A DNA stretch of 64,000 nt from Beroe forskalii (taxonomy: Eukaryota > Ctenophora > Nuda > Beroida > Beroidae). Positions 1 to 60,949 of the stretch are shown in pieces (position 1 is the stretch's first letter; every line of letters begins with the position of its first letter). The position numbers and the translations under genes were made by a program. The DNA lies in NCBI GenBank assembly GCA_011033025.1, contig WFMF01000044.1, positions 1 through 64,000 on the forward strand, in the 5' to 3' direction. The notes beneath the pieces were generated by a model. That model was not told the origin of the DNA and made no database searches. It saw only the letters and a list, made by a program, of their open reading frames with translations.

Positions 1-150
1 TTGTACTGAAATATTAGCAGGGTTAGCTTTATACTGAAACATTAGCAGGGTTAGCTTAGCATGATTAGCTTTATACTGAGACATTAGCAGGGTTAGCTTT
101 GTACTGAAATATTAGCAGGGTTAGCTTTATACTGAAATATTAGGGGGGGT
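1..150. repeat. Tandem repeat, about 29-bp unit
   Basis: The window opens inside an array whose unit reads approximately ACTGAAAYATTAGCAGGG followed by TTAGCTTTAT. About five imperfect copies are visible, so the array continues to the left of the window. It lies in an intron of the minus-strand dynein gene and has no coding sense. Confidence 0.8.
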
Positions 151-349
151 AGGAAACGACCGGTTAACCGAACCGAAACCGATATACCGGTTAACCGGGC
201 GTTTTCAGCCAACCGAAACCGATTATTTTGATTTCGCAATTAACCGTTTATGGAAATCGGTCGGTTAACCGAAACCGAAATATCGGTTAACCGACGTTTT
301 TAGCGAACCGAAACCGAAACGGTAACTGGATTTATTGAGAAATGGTAAC
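150..349. repeat. ACCGGTTAACC-rich palindromic MITE-like element, copy 1
   Basis: The sequence is built from repeated ACCGGTTAACCG / CGGTTTCGGTT words in both orientations. It starts near GGAAACGACCGGTTAACCG and ends near AACCGGTCGTTTGGTAC, which is roughly an inverted copy of the start. Related copies occur near 24,853-24,935, 41,370-41,455, 46,383-46,492 and 48,143-48,232. The inverted ends and copy number suggest a non-autonomous DNA element; no transposase is present. Confidence 0.6.
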
Positions 350-454
350 CGGTCGTTTGGTACAGGGAGTTTATATTATGATCCGGTTTTTCAAAGATCC
401 GTTCCGGTTTGGAAAAAGTCGATCCGGTCGGTTCTGACTCCCAAACGAACAAAA

Positions 455-655
455 ATGTTGCTTCAACGTTGGTCAGTGGGGGTTCACCAGGGAGTCGGTA
501 TGGGGTCAGCAGGGGTTCACAAGGGGGTCAGTAGGGGTTCACAAGGGGCTCAGAATGGCTTCACCAGGGGGTCAGTAGGGGTTGATCATGGGGTTAATAG
601 GGGTTCACAAAGGGGGGGGTCACCATGGGGTCACAAGGGGGTAATTGGTATATTT
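455..655. repeat. G-rich minisatellite (GGGGTTCACAAGG / GGGGTCAGTAGG units)
   Basis: Imperfect tandem copies of a 15-30 base unit run up to the leftmost dynein exon (666-760). It is one of many intronic arrays touching exon edges in this window. Confidence 0.7.
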
Positions 656-665
656 TGCTACGTAC

Positions 666-49002
<48,337 letters not shown>

Positions 49003-50062
49003 CTGCGAGAATGGGGTTTATCAGGGTTTTAGGGTTTATTTAGGGTTAGTCGAACGACTATAGTCGTTGACCGTTATTCCTTCCGGCACAGGCATGATTT
49101 TACCAGGCAAATAACCGAAGGATGATTAAAAAATTCAAATTTTGAAAGCAAGTAGCAGGCCACTTCAGGATTTAGTTAGTCTCAAAATCTAAGATCAATC
49201 TGTTTGTTAATGTATAATGATCTAAAACAGCCAGCCGTAGGCAAAAAATTGTGAAAGTACATAACTGAGATTGTACTTGGATCAATTAGGACATTACTGA
49301 ATTATTACAACAGCCAGCCGCAGGCGAAAATTTTAAGGTTTTGTGCCTGAGTCTGCCTCTGAGATTAATCTGGTTAAATGTTTAATGATTAACAATCCTT
49401 TTCTTGCCATAGGCGTTTTCTATCGAATATCTATTATTGAACTATTACAAAAGTTTAAAATGGTCAGTATTTTCTCTTGTTTGGCATATCGCTTTTCCTC
49501 ACCTCACTTCCCTCACCTACATGTCATCACGAATCACCGTTATTCCCTCACCATACTTCCTCACCTTAATTAGTTAATTTCCACATCATACTTCCTCATC
49601 TTAGTTACTAAAGTCCCCTCACTTTACTTTCACTCAGTTAACGTCCCCTCACCTTAATTCTCCTCAGCCCATCTTCCTCCACTTCACTTCCCTTGATTCA
49701 CTACCCCTTCCCCTCACTTTACTTTCACTCAGTTAACGTCCCCTCACCTTAATTCTCCTCAGCCCATCTTCCCTCCACTTCACTTCCCTTGACGTTGTTA
49801 TTAGAACACATTAGTTGCAAATAAATACAATTTTTTATCAAATTTTTATTCGAGATTTCGGCACGGCACGCACGCTGCGTGTGCGTGCATCTTGACTTGA
49901 AAATCCCCTCGGTTTTGAAAAAATCCCCTCGGTAGCAGTGCTACTCCTGCTACCCACTTTTGGAAGGTAAGCATATTTTAATCATATTTTTTACGACTAT
50001 TTTTTCATCTATGACTATTTCACAATGTGTCATTGTAGTTGCTTCGTAAAAGCACCCATTAC
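49003..50062. other. Gap between truncated dynein and truncated claspin-like gene
   Basis: No exon of either gene was found here. Features are a duplicated ACAGCCAGCCGTAGGCAAAA element (about 49,227 and 49,310), a CCCTCACCTTAATTCTCCTC duplication at 49,630-49,790, and a GC-rich palindromic GGCACGCACGCTGCGTGTGC near 49,864. This interval should contain the rearrangement point proposed in the findings. Confidence 0.6.
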
Positions 50063-53000
50063 CTTGGCCTCATCCTTTTCTTTTTAAACTCCTTCCTCTT
50101 TTCCAACAAAGATCCGATCTTCTTCTTCGCTTTCTCAATCTTCTCTTTCCTCTTCTCTTCCTCTGAATCTGACTCATCCAAGACGTTTTGTTGCCGTCTC
50201 TTGACCAGCCTCTTCTTTCTCACATACCTGAAATGAACGTTTACACGTCGTAACATTCTAAATCCTAATTCACAAACAGAGAAAACATAATAAAACACAG
50301 AAGAATCCCAAAACATCTTCGATTGATCCCTTTACTTGGTGGAGAACAGACATTTGATCTCACATCTTATCTCGTAATAAATCAACTCCGAGCAAAGGTT
50401 AGGGTCAGGGTCGAGGTAAGAACCAGAATCAGGGTTTGGGACTGGGTTAGGGTAAGGACAGGTAGATGAGTGTCCTCGGATAAAACTTCCTACTACCCAC
50501 CTAGTAAGTCGTCTTAGAGAGTATCTACTGGGCTGCAAGGGGTCATCATCTTCGTTCGCAGAATCCGTCTCAAGTTCACGGATATGAACCTCGTCTGCTG
50601 ATGCCAACTGAGGATAAGGTCAGGTTTACTGCGAAATTTACTCGATTGAGAATTTTAGTAAACCCGTAAAACGTCATTGTAATTAATTATTACTATACTG
50701 AAGGACGCAAATTTCTCACCAAATCACTGTCAGTATCAGTGTGATAGTTCCTCAACTCCCCCTCCTCTTCCTCTTTCTGCCTTTCTTCGTCCTCTGAAGA
50801 TGAAACGTCTTCCCCTAGAAGAATCTTCTCAGCTCGTAACTCAACCTTGTCGGTTTCTTCTCCCTCCGAACCTGTAAATCGTAATGTACTAGCAGCACGA
50901 ATTGCTGAATTGTCTTTGGCGGGAATGCATGAAAAGTTTGCAGACGCGGCGCGCGCGCGTTTTGTGTAAATTACTCATTTTCCGCACAGAGGATAACTTT
51001 TTCTGTAGCGCGCCCAACGTAAATACAAATATCTACGCAAAAGTGTGCCATTTGGCAATTATTGCGCGCGTTTGAACCAATAAATAATCACTGCAGTCTA
51101 AATCAATGACGAACCGCTGTCTTCAGCATCCTCATTTCCATCCACGCCAGGCTCCTCTTCTTCACTGTCAGTTAACTCTGCTTCGATCTCTTCTTCTTCA
51201 TCCTTCATTTCACCCTGAAATTATCCTCGTGTTTGGTTCGGCAGGGCCGCAGGGGTTAGTTAGTGGGCATTCGAAAGGGTCGGTTCCGTGCTGATAGGAC
51301 AGTAACGTATCCAGGATTTGAAAGCAGGGCATGCAAAATATTTCCGGGGTAGTTATGAGGTCTTATTATCTATGATTAGATATTCTCTCAAAATTTGATA
51401 CCATGCAAGGTATTTTCTGGGTTTGCAATTCAAAGTCTGCATACCTATGGCTGCGTCACTGAATTTTGCATGAAATTCATTTCAAAACAAAACGATCTAT
51501 ATCCAATAAATTGTGTTTTGTGTCAATTAACGTATATTTTCTTACATGGAATTCCTCGTCAATCTTCTTCTCCATTTCGAGAGCAGTTCGTGCTTCCACT
51601 TTCTTTGCCAATATTTGGTTCTGAAATATTCAACAAAGTTGTCAGATAGTCACATCGAAATTACTCAAATCATTGCACCCACCTTGGTCAAGTATTACGC
51701 GTAACTTGAAAGTGAGAAATAATCCAATAATCCATTTAACTAATTGATAGTTGGGAACCTCTGCACGAAAATTCGAGTGAAAATTTCACCTCCCACTATT
51801 TCATCGTGGACTCATTTCCACTCTAAGCCTTAGATCAAAGTTTTTAAAAGGCCACAAATTACGGTCAGACAACCCTTGGGGTGGAACCAAGCATACTATA
51901 AAGAAACACTCCTTACTTTACCTTCAGTTGGTCTTGCAGCTGTTTCTTGATCAGCACACTTTGGGGTACGTTCCTCTTAGCAGCAACTTGATGCGTTATC
52001 AGTTTGTTAGAGCAGTTGTCAGGTTCGGAGGACACTTTGCTCGCCATTGAGATGTGCTTCTTGAACCTGAACGAGTTTAGTTTTTTTTTGTTTTTTTTGG
52101 CAAAATTCACAGGGAAAACTGTTCAAATGATAAATCATTACATATTCACATAAACAAATACTGAAAAAACAACTCATTTATAAGTATTTATTGAGTGAGT
52201 CATATGTGCTAGAATTAAGTGGTGTCGACACTCGACATGAAGTGAACCAGAGTTTGAGTGAATTAGTGTCAGGGTGGACGACTGAGTAGATTGGTGTTAG
52301 CAGTTACTAGAATACAATGGCAACAGTCACACATTTTAAAAACCTGTTCATGAAATTCCCCAAGTTTTTGGGCATGAAGAACTCGTCTCCTTGCGCAGAT
52401 AACCTCGGTACAGGACCCTCCGGTCCCTTCTTGGTAGGTTGAGAGGGAGGTTGTACGGCAGTTAGTTTGGGTATACGAGCCAGGCAGTCGCTGAGGAGAA
52501 CAGGTCGTGGTTCGTGGCGAGGCAGCTTGATCACACGCTCTAAGGATATGGACAATGTTAGTGCCATGTTCATTCAGCTGATCACGCGTTGTAAGGAGAT
52601 GGGGAATGTTAACTTGGTATATTTCGCCCATTTCTACATCAAATTCTCCATAAATAACTTATTGGCCCACGCACCATTTGCAAAGTTGTGTCGTAAAATA
52701 CGCTAATCTGTTGCACTAATTGCACTCGGCTTTACTTCGTACAATTATAGTAACATTGTCATTACGCACCGTTAGATTAGCGTTTCATCAACTAATACCC
52801 TGCCGATGGTATTTATTTTTTGTACCGTACTCCATTAATTCTCATTTCAATTTTTATAATACATTAATTCCCTTAGCTTATAGCTAGGTAAGCGCTTTTA
52901 ACCGAGAAAGTAGTTTAGTAGTGTATTTAAAAACGATCTTTTAAGCTAGTTAAAACGTTTAGAATTTCGATATTTTAACCGCTTATATCAAGTTTCATGT

Positions 53001-55309
53001 TTGAGATGAATGTTCCAGTAACTCAGTAACTTACTTATTGAAAGTACTTATTGAAACCGCGTTAAAACTACTTATTAGGAGCTATCTTTAACTGGTTTTA
53101 CTGGTTTAAAGTACTCAAGAGGTGGAATTTTAAACGAAATTACTGATATGAGAGAATTTTATTCAGAAGCTTTCGAAAATCTTGTGATTATCGTCGGTTT
53201 AAAGTATTTATATTTGGTGTTTGACGATCACTCACCACGCATCATTCTCTGTTTCTCGCTGACCAACTGTGAAACAGTATCCAGTTCCCCCTTCTTGCCC
53301 TTCTTCTGCTTCTTCTCACTTCCCTCAACTCCTTCCACTTGATCTTCAACCTTCTCTTTCTTGCTCTTTTTCTCCTTCTTTTTACCTTCCTTAACATCTT
53401 CTTCACCATCACTTAATTCTTCACTTGCTATCTCCTTTTTCTTCTTCTTCTTTTTCGTTTTCTTCTTTTTCCTATTTTCCTTGTTCTGACCACCCTCATC
53501 GTTTGAGCTGCCACTCGTTCTTGGAGGGTCGGAATCATTGTCTTTCTCAGATTCCGCGGGTTTGTCTGGTTTTGTGTCTGCGGGGATATTAAAAAGCTCA
53601 TTACAAAAATCAATAGAACTGCTTACATACAGGGTGTTTCATAAATAGTGTTACTATTTTGAAACTGTACTGAAAATTCAATGAGAGACTTGGCACTGAA
53701 AATTCAATGAGAGACTTGGCACTGATTATCATATATATAATTTGATGATGAGGGCCAGGGCGTATCCGAGTGCTTCAAAACTGACAGAGTGACTGATTTA
53801 TAGTACCTTTCGCTCGGTTGTACTCAGTACACAAGAGAATAAATCAGGCACACTGATCAGTTTTAATACGGGATGCCAGATACGCGATGGCCCTTAGTTC
53901 CAGCAATTATTCAATTCAATTCAATTCAATTATAGTATTGAATCACATATTATGTAAGTGTAGTACTTATATTGAATAATTCCCGAAAGGAGCTTATACG
54001 GTCATATTAGCTCGAATATGGTATAAATAACACCAGCTCCAATGCAGTCCCCTACTAAAATTTGAAAAATAATACCTTCTTATTTTGATTAAATACAATT
54101 CGTGAGTTTTGATCTTGATTTCAATATATTGAAATAAAGATCAAAACTCACGAATTTAATTTGATATAGAATTTTAGTACCTATCACGTCGGATAACTTC
54201 AATCAAATCAATGGCAGAGTGTTTTAATTGAACTGTATTAGGTATTGTGCAAGGATGTTTGACAGTGACGTCATTATCATGGATTACAATGAGGGATTGA
54301 TGACTTTAAATCAACAATACTTTTGCGCTCGGTATTTAGCACACAATTCAATTATATGTTTAGTAGTTTCCCATAAAATACTAGCTATGATAAGCGTCAA
54401 ATCATATCAAAAGGAAGGTCAACATTTGATTTACAAGAAACTAAAATACTGTGTAATTACCCATATTACAAACTACATTATCGGACATAATTATTACAGA
54501 CTTCAGTTTCACAGACCTAAAACTTCACGGACATTAATAATCACGCTGAGGTGCTCAGCATGACTGTAAAACTGTAATGTCCGTGATAATTATGTCCGAT
54601 AATACGTAATCAAGGTATTTCAAACAAACTGATTCATCACCTGTAAAGCAGTTCTCTTGCCATTCTTCAGGATCAGAATCTCCAAACACGTCCCTTGTCT
54701 TTTTCTTTCTGGAAGTCGGAAAATCATCATTGCTATCACTGTTATTGCCGGCCTTATCTTTATTTCTTTTCATCGGAAAGTCTCCATCACTTTCACTCTC
54801 ATGGTTGGTGAAAGTTTCCTGGGATGTTAGTCATTCTTACGGAATTGGTATTTCATCGATGTTTTAATTTTGTTGCTAGTTCCATCGGCAAGAGATATAT
54901 TTTTTGTATCGTGAGAGACTCAATAGAATTATAATAGGTTCGGAAAGTGGCCAGTGCATCAAATATCACGCTCTTCTCAACTCATCAAGATAATTTATTT
55001 ATTTTAATAAAGGCTGGATATTATTAATGACAAATTCATTGGATTATATACCTCAATCACAGCCTCTGACGAAATATCATCGTTAAGAAGTAACTCCAAA
55101 TCCTTCAAAAGTTTGTCACTTGCATCTGTTAAACCATTTGATTGCGAAGTAACGGTGTCTAATTTATGACTTTCTGCAAATTCATTTTCTTTTGGAAGCG
55201 ATCGTGCTTGATCAGTTGGATCTTTTTGGAGATTGTCAGTGATACAGTCATTTGTTGAGCAATTTTCATGTTCCTTAGTTTCTACTTCCATAATGTTTGT
55301 AGATACCAT
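50063..55309 (-). CDS. CLSPN: Claspin-like checkpoint mediator, N-terminal part (ten exons, 3' end missing)
   Basis: Exons are at 55052-55309, 54641-54818, 53236-53577, 52344-52539, 51922-52066, 51546-51620, 51115-51214, 50720-50871, 50501-50607 and 50063-50227; phases checked for the first joins agree. The protein is acidic with Lys-rich blocks. It has LVSEKQRMMRERVIKLPRHE, resembling claspin's SETQRLIRESALNLPYHMP, then NRFKKHIS (like LKQRFWKHA) and VLIKKQLQDQLK (like the LKAKLQEAMK helix), then Glu-rich stretches. Claspin stabilises replication forks and mediates ATR-to-CHK1 signalling in the nucleus. The last exon (KKRLVKRRQQNVLDESDSEE) ends in a good donor, CCAAG|GTAATG, but no later exon exists before dynein. 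Low complexity limits certainty; another acidic nuclear protein is possible. Confidence 0.6.
52540..53235. other. Intron with a copied exon edge, otherwise no gene
   Basis: At 52,566-52,610 GCTGATCACGCGTTGTAAGG plus AGATGGGGAATGTT repeats the acceptor edge of exon 52344-52539 (CTTGATCACACGCTCTAAGG). The remainder is AT-rich and featureless. Confidence 0.65.
53578..54640. repeat. Intron with two palindromic MITE-like elements
   Basis: Positions 54,085-54,164 form a near-perfect hairpin (AATTCGTGAGTTTTGATCTT and complement). Positions 54,477-54,603 form another (ATTATCGGACATAATTAT and complement, with inner TTCACGGACATTA). A 32-bp direct duplication (GAAAATTCAATGAGAGACTT) lies at 53,670-53,725. 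Confidence 0.75.
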
Positions 55310-55624
55310 TGTTTCATTCCTAACTTCAAATATCAGTTAACTCCATTTAAAAATGTATCATAACAGGTTATGGGTAATAAATTTTAAAGTAATGCAAACA
55401 ATAATTAGGGATAATACTTAGATTTCTTCTAACATCAAAAGTTATGAGGAACTTGAAAATAAATACTGAACAGCAATCTGCAGAAATATTTAAAGCAAAC
55501 ATATTATGAAAATCAAATATCAATCAAATCCGATAACAATCAAGAATCCATCTATCAACCACATAACTAACTCATGGATTCAATAGCCTTGAATGCCAGG
55601 CCAGGAAAAACTGAAAACATTCGT

Positions 55625-56476
55625 TCATTTCAGTCCAGACCACTGAAGACTAATATAGGACACATTTTCACCATCTACTAATGCTAATACTCCAATTTTA
55701 CGAACTGAAGATGCTAACCGACTTATAGATAACAAGTCACATGACCTCACAGTTGAGTCAGAGCAACACACTTTAACCACAAAATATGCATGATACACCA
55801 ATGGGTCCCCAGGGTATGATAGGAAATCACCACCAAATTTATCTCCTACTGTGGTCTGATACTTTCTTCTGCTCAAATCATGTAAAACTAAAGCACGTTT
55901 CTTTTCAAAATCACTCAATACAATTTTGTCTATGATATTGTAATTCGAAGTCCAAAACTGAGGCAGCTGACGATGGAATATCTTGTGTAAATGGTAGGGC
56001 AGATTATCCAGATCAATATCTTTTGTGAGATCAAGATGGGGTGGCACTTCAACAGGGTCGTCAACGAATTCTTGTGACTTCTGAAATATACTCCTCTGGA
56101 GATATTCGTTTTGTTTTGAATATGAATCTATGAGCTGCGCCTCAAACTGTTCTTCATTGCAAGCAGTTGGCAGTGCTTCCATCCTGATAAGTTTGGCTAA
56201 TCCCATTTGAGTCAAAATGAATGCCTCTTCCTTCATGATTTCAAGAGGAAGCCCTAAAACTTTGTTTTGCCTGACTTTTCGAGACAAAGCTCCAGTCAAT
56301 TTCCCTATGATACCAAATTTAGATCGAATTTTCATAATGGCATCAATATCCCAAATGAAATAGGAAGAGCCGACATAATGAATATCAAATTTTTGAAATT
56401 CCTCTGTGTCTTTGTCAAAGCTATGGCTATTTCTTGTATTCTTGTTAACAATAGTCAGCAATCCAGTCAATACCAT
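55625..56476 (-). CDS. TSEN34: tRNA-splicing endonuclease subunit Sen34
   Basis: Catalytic subunit of the nuclear tRNA intron endonuclease that cuts the 3' splice site of pre-tRNAs. A single-exon frame of 283 residues, close to the usual animal length of about 310. The C-terminal nuclease fold is clear: GDKFGGDFLSYPGDPLVYHA, ASSVRKIGVLAL, and the family-typical ending VSYISLQWSGLK. The catalytic Tyr221, His229 and Lys260 are all in place. The N-terminal half (EAFILTQMGLAKLI and so on) fits the Sen34 N domain. It lies 315 bp upstream of the claspin-like start on the same strand. Codons are AT-rich, unlike the dynein exons on the left. Confidence 0.92.
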   Translation of the reverse strand: MVLTGLLTIVNKNTRNSHSFDKDTEEFQKFDIHYVGSSYFIWDIDAIMKIRSKFGIIGKLTGALSRKVRQNKVLGLPLEIMKEEAFILTQMGLAKLIRMEALPTACNEEQFEAQLIDSYSKQNEYLQRSIFQKSQEFVDDPVEVPPHLDLTKDIDLDNLPYHLHKIFHRQLPQFWTSNYNIIDKIVLSDFEKKRALVLHDLSRRKYQTTVGDKFGGDFLSYPGDPLVYHAYFVVKVCCSDSTVRSCDLLSISRLASSVRKIGVLALVDGENVSYISLQWSGLK

Positions 56477-58600
56477 TCATACAATAAAAATATCTCAATT
56501 AGTTAATTATTAAAGTTATATAGACAACTCTTGGTTACAAGTAGGAACAGCTTCATAATTTCTCAGAATCTGTTACTAATCATTATTAATTACTCTCTGT
56601 GTACAAAATTCAAGTACCTATAATAAAATCATAGCAGTTTTTATCATACACGAATTTTAGGTAACATGTCAGATCTAAGGCTATCATAAAAGTAAAATAT
56701 ATATCAGAGTTGAGTGGTCTTAATGATAGCTAAAAACTGACAATAAGGTACAATATATGATAGCAGAGAACAAAAATCTATACTTCAATATTTTATATAT
56801 GTACCCAGGTAAAGTCTAGGACATACCTTTATAGAATAATCAAACTTTTTATAGTGTATTGATCATTTGACATCATTGAAATTATTGGATAGAACAATCG
56901 CCATTATAAAAAAGATCTTCTAAATGGGTAAAAATTCGAAGAATCATGTTTCAGAAATGATGTTTCTGTAAGAAATGACTTAAAAACTTCGAGCAGCTTG
57001 ATTTTAATTGGATTGATGTCTATTCAAAACCCATAGCACCTGCATAATAATACAATACCAGATGCTTTCTATGATGCAGAGCCTTTTGTTGGGAATGATA
57101 TAAAAGCAATAGTTTTAGCAAGAAGTGATATTTTATTCCTTTACCACTAGAGTTTGAGTCTTCTTGATGTATCTAATTCTGTATGACATTTCTTTCACAA
57201 CCATCTTTTCATCTAGATTATAGTGTGAGATTATACAGCAAAATAGTGCTAGTTTCTAAAACCTTAAAGTCATTTCAAGATGCCTCACTTTGCCTACACA
57301 TACATTTTCCATTTCATTTGTATTTCATATACTCACTAGGGGTAATACTACCTAACTTTGAATCTATGATTTTTCATACCTTAGGGCCTGCCTTAAAACT
57401 GCAGTGTCCTGTGTTATGTTTAAATGTCCAGGCTGACATGGTGTATGACTCTAAATTCTAATGTAGTAGGTACTTTTAGTAAGTACTTGTGCCTATTGCA
57501 TTTGGCTGCTTTAAGACCAGCATATGCCAATTTTGAGGGTATTTAAGAACACTTTCGACCATTTCAGTTGAATACAATGTCTATTTTTACCCTTTTTCAC
57601 AATTTTAAACATAATTTCTGTTAAAATATATAATTAATTACCCTTATATTTAGTCTTCAATGGGAGGCCTTTTAACAAATTTCAAATTTGTCTTGGTGCT
57701 CACCCTCAGCAAACCCCATAAGCCTCTTATCAAGAATGCAGTGGCTGCTTTCAAATCATTACCATAATTCAATGAAAAAACTGTTGAACTTCTATTGTTT
57801 ATCCAACTTGCAATTGAGCCAATTTTATAAAAGTTTGGTCATTTTAGTGAAGCTGAAAAAGCCACTTTTACTCTAATTTGCAGATTCCCAGCCAATTTTC
57901 AAAATTTCCCACATGGCTATGCTAGTGAGTTTTACATAGTATTCTTTGAATGATCTTTGACCTAATCTGCTGGCAAGCATTGACTTCCTTCACTTTCTGT
58001 TTGAAGCCATGAGTGTTGGTGGAATTCCAGACATGTGTGGTCCAGGACTGGGTTCTGCTCTCAGCCAAGGTTATCCTTCATAGTCAGGTGGCCTGTTCAC
58101 TCAGGAGTTCACGCCCTTAGCCTATTATTATCATTATTATTATCAAATCTAGACAGCATAAACAAATATACCTTTAGCCTAGCATACCAGGAAAGTCTCT
58201 ATACTCAGCATGGCTGCCACTGGCCTGGTTGATTAAACTGACTACTGCCATTTTACTAAGACTAAGACCACACTAACCCCACATCTTTTTACTTTCATCT
58301 TCTTTATTCTTACTTTCACATTTACCTAGAACTAAGTTAACTTGTAATTGATGATGATACATGTCCTTTCCTGTTTGATAAGATAAACCAATCTTCCTAT
58401 TAGTATTATAAAACTTAGCTGAAAGCATGAATTTGGGATAGGGGTTTGCTAGGATAGCCTGGATGTGTACCAACATTTTGGCAATCCATAGGTCTGTAAG
58501 CTACTAGTGAAGCAATGAGACACAACAAATAGGGAGTACAAAAGGGATAACAATCTTGGTAACGTAGTCCAGAATAGTCTCAACATTAGCCATGTGTGGC
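56477..58600. other. AT-rich intergenic stretch, no gene recognised
   Basis: Small open frames (for example plus 57,183-57,461) have no family signature. An ATTATTATCATTATTATTAT microsatellite is near 58,121-58,143. Confidence 0.5.
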
Positions 58601-59100
58601 CTCTGAGCAAACAATTTGGCCATTCCTAAGAGACATATAGAGCCATAATTTTTATCAGGGGCTCCAAAAATTTTTGAGCCCTCCTGGCACAACTTTTTGG
58701 CCCAAATGGGCTCAAAATTTCTGGAGGATCCAATCAAAAATAAGATGTGGGCTTTATTGTGGATTTGAGGAGGTTTTTTATGGGCTAAAATAGCCAAACA
58801 AGGTCCAACTCGATTATAAATTGGTTTCCTCATAACTTTCAACCTAAATGATGCACAAAAAAGTTTGAAGCTGATTCCTCGAAAATTGTGGCCATTCTGG
58901 CCAAAATAGACTAACTGCCACTTTAGAGCCTGCCATTTTTTGTCTGATTGTGACACAGCTTGCTGAGGCAAATGAATGCAATCAAAAGCCCTGTTTTTGC
59001 TGCAAGGTCCACCAAAATGTTTGAACCTCCAAACCATCCTGCCCAATGCCCAATCTTATATATATTTTCGTAAGAGCACGTGAATTATGTCTGTCTGTGC
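58601..59100. repeat. Dispersed repeat related to 8,700-8,830
   Basis: A 180-codon minus open frame at 58,504-59,046 covers repeat-like sequence. The segment AAAAAGTTTGAAGCT ... TGTGGCCATTCTGGCC matches AAAAAGTTTGAAGCT ... TGTGGCCATAATGGCC near 8,755-8,795. The open frame is therefore more likely a relic or chance than a gene. The shared family shows both ends of the window come from the same genome. Confidence 0.55.
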
Positions 59101-59986
59101 GGGCGCACAGTTTAAATTTGAGCTTGCCATGAAAATATCAAGAGAAACGAATGCAGAGTGGAGAAAAGAGGTGCCGTTGCTATGGAAACCAATTTAAGTG
59201 CACGTGCAGATTATCATCAGTTCTATGCGAGTGCTTTCTATTACGCAACTACTTTTAAATGCTGCGCTTTAGTTTTTGAAAATTTGACGTTTCCTTCACT
59301 TCAAAATTAAGATCTCAGGATGGAGAATGGATATAACTTGAGTAACGGAGGATAAAGGATTGTTATCATAAAACTGTGGTAGAGTTCGGTCGATTATCAA
59401 TGCTTAGTCGGTGATAACAGTAGTAACTGTAATTTTGAAATTGAACGTTGAGAGCAATCTAAGGTTTACAAAAGTGTACAATTTATTCGAGTTGAATATA
59501 GGTGAAGCAGATTACGAAGAATTGATCCTGGCCAGGATCAATGTGAACAAAACAAAGTTGTTCAATGTCAGTATGAGAATCAGTTGTCAGAGTTGACAAC
59601 ATCCTGCGGAACAAAAACGGAACAAAAGTCACATGGTTCAGCACAACTGAGACTAATAATTGTCGAAATATTTTTCACTCTGCTCCTTCATAAAATTCGT
59701 TGCTCAATAACTATTGATTTGATTGCAATTTTTTGATGCAGTAAAAAGTATCCGATCAATTTGAATGGTAGTGTTCAAAATTTGCGAACGAGGTGCTGCG
59801 TAGCAGCGCCGAGTGAGCTGTGTCTGCAGGCCCAACGGGCCTGCTAGTGTTTCATAAAATATGAGGCCTGAGCCTACTCCCCTCCCTTGACAGATGAACT
59901 AGGTTATATTTTCATGATTTACTTGAATATCATATGAAACAAAATAGTTTCTTGTTCAGTTTGCTTAACAACTTACCACTCAGATT
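59101..59986. other. Intergenic, upstream of secreted-peptide gene
   Basis: No gene recognised. GC-richer hairpin-like GCTGCGTAGCAGCGCCG and CAGGCCCAACGGGCCTG occur near 59,790-59,850. The peptide gene's promoter probably lies here but no confident element was identified. Confidence 0.4.
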
Positions 59987-60217
59987 ATGTTCAAAACAAC
60001 ATCAGTTAGTGTTGTTCTCACAGTTCTATTCCTTGGAACATTTCTCATAGACATTTCCCTTGGAGAAAGTCAGAGTGTTGGAGTCAGATGGTTCCATGAC
60101 ATGGCCCGACAGAAAGCAGCAAATGGGAATGCTGAGATGCAAGAAGAAAAGGTCACTGAAAACAAGGCTGAGGATCTAACAGATGATTTCCTAGGATTTC
60201 TATCTGTTGAGGACTAG
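59987..60217 (+). CDS. Small secreted protein, 76 residues, unknown family
   Basis: MFKTTSVSVVLTVLFLGTFL starts a clear signal peptide, with likely cleavage near residues 25-28 (ISLGES). The mature part of about 49 residues is charged and cysteine-free: VRWFHDMARQKAANG, then acidic NKAEDLTDDFLGFLSVED. There are no dibasic sites that would mark a multi-copy neuropeptide precursor. The frame is complete within one exon and followed by AT-rich sequence. I do not recognise the family. Confidence 0.65.
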   Translation: MFKTTSVSVVLTVLFLGTFLIDISLGESQSVGVRWFHDMARQKAANGNAEMQEEKVTENKAEDLTDDFLGFLSVED

Positions 60218-60949
60218 ATCATAGTACAATTTATTTGCCAATGACTAATATGATTATTACAGTGGAAGAAAAATTCAGGATTAAGATAGCCATAGAAGCA
60301 TTAATATGGTATTATGGTAACATGTAGCACTGTCCTAGCTTTTCTTAGGGGATGTGCAGAGACTTCACATCACTAGAGATCTATTCCCTCACATAACATA
60401 GTTTATGTCAAAAGTGTTAAATGATGAAAACATACAAAATGATGACAATATTCAAGATCATATCATCATTGATTCATTGGGCATATTTCATTACAATGTG
60501 ATTGAGTTTAATGAAATCATTAGTGGTACCGAATTGACCATTGTTGGTCCCTAAACACATATTCATTATAAATTATGAAAGTTCTGAGGCATTAACTGGG
60601 GCCTGAAAAATCTGGATGAGTAGATACCTTGTATATAGCTTTAAGTTCTCCAGATCCTTTACAATGACCTTGTTCTGTTCTTAGAATGTGAAATATTTTA
60701 ATTCATGTTGTACATCATTCAAAAGTATTTTTAATTGATCTTGCATGAACTTTGTGATTTACTTTGGTTGTAAAGAAGTGAAAAATGTGAGCCTGTCATT
60801 TATCAATAACAAAAATACATAAAAATACAAAAATTCAATTCCAATTTACATGATACAACAGCATGAGCAATTGTCCTCAAATTAGTTTCAAAATATAAAA
60901 ATAAACATAATATAAAATTGACCAAATAAAATGGAATAAATACAACTAG
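60218..60949. other. 3' flank of the secreted-peptide gene, no gene
   Basis: AT-rich sequence with AATAAA-like words near 60,930-60,940, consistent with a 3' UTR or intergenic DNA. Nothing else recognised. Confidence 0.45.

Noticed and set aside
58504-59046. 180-codon minus open frame
   Set aside because: Overlaps a dispersed repeat also found near 8.75 kb and shows no domain, signal or splice context.
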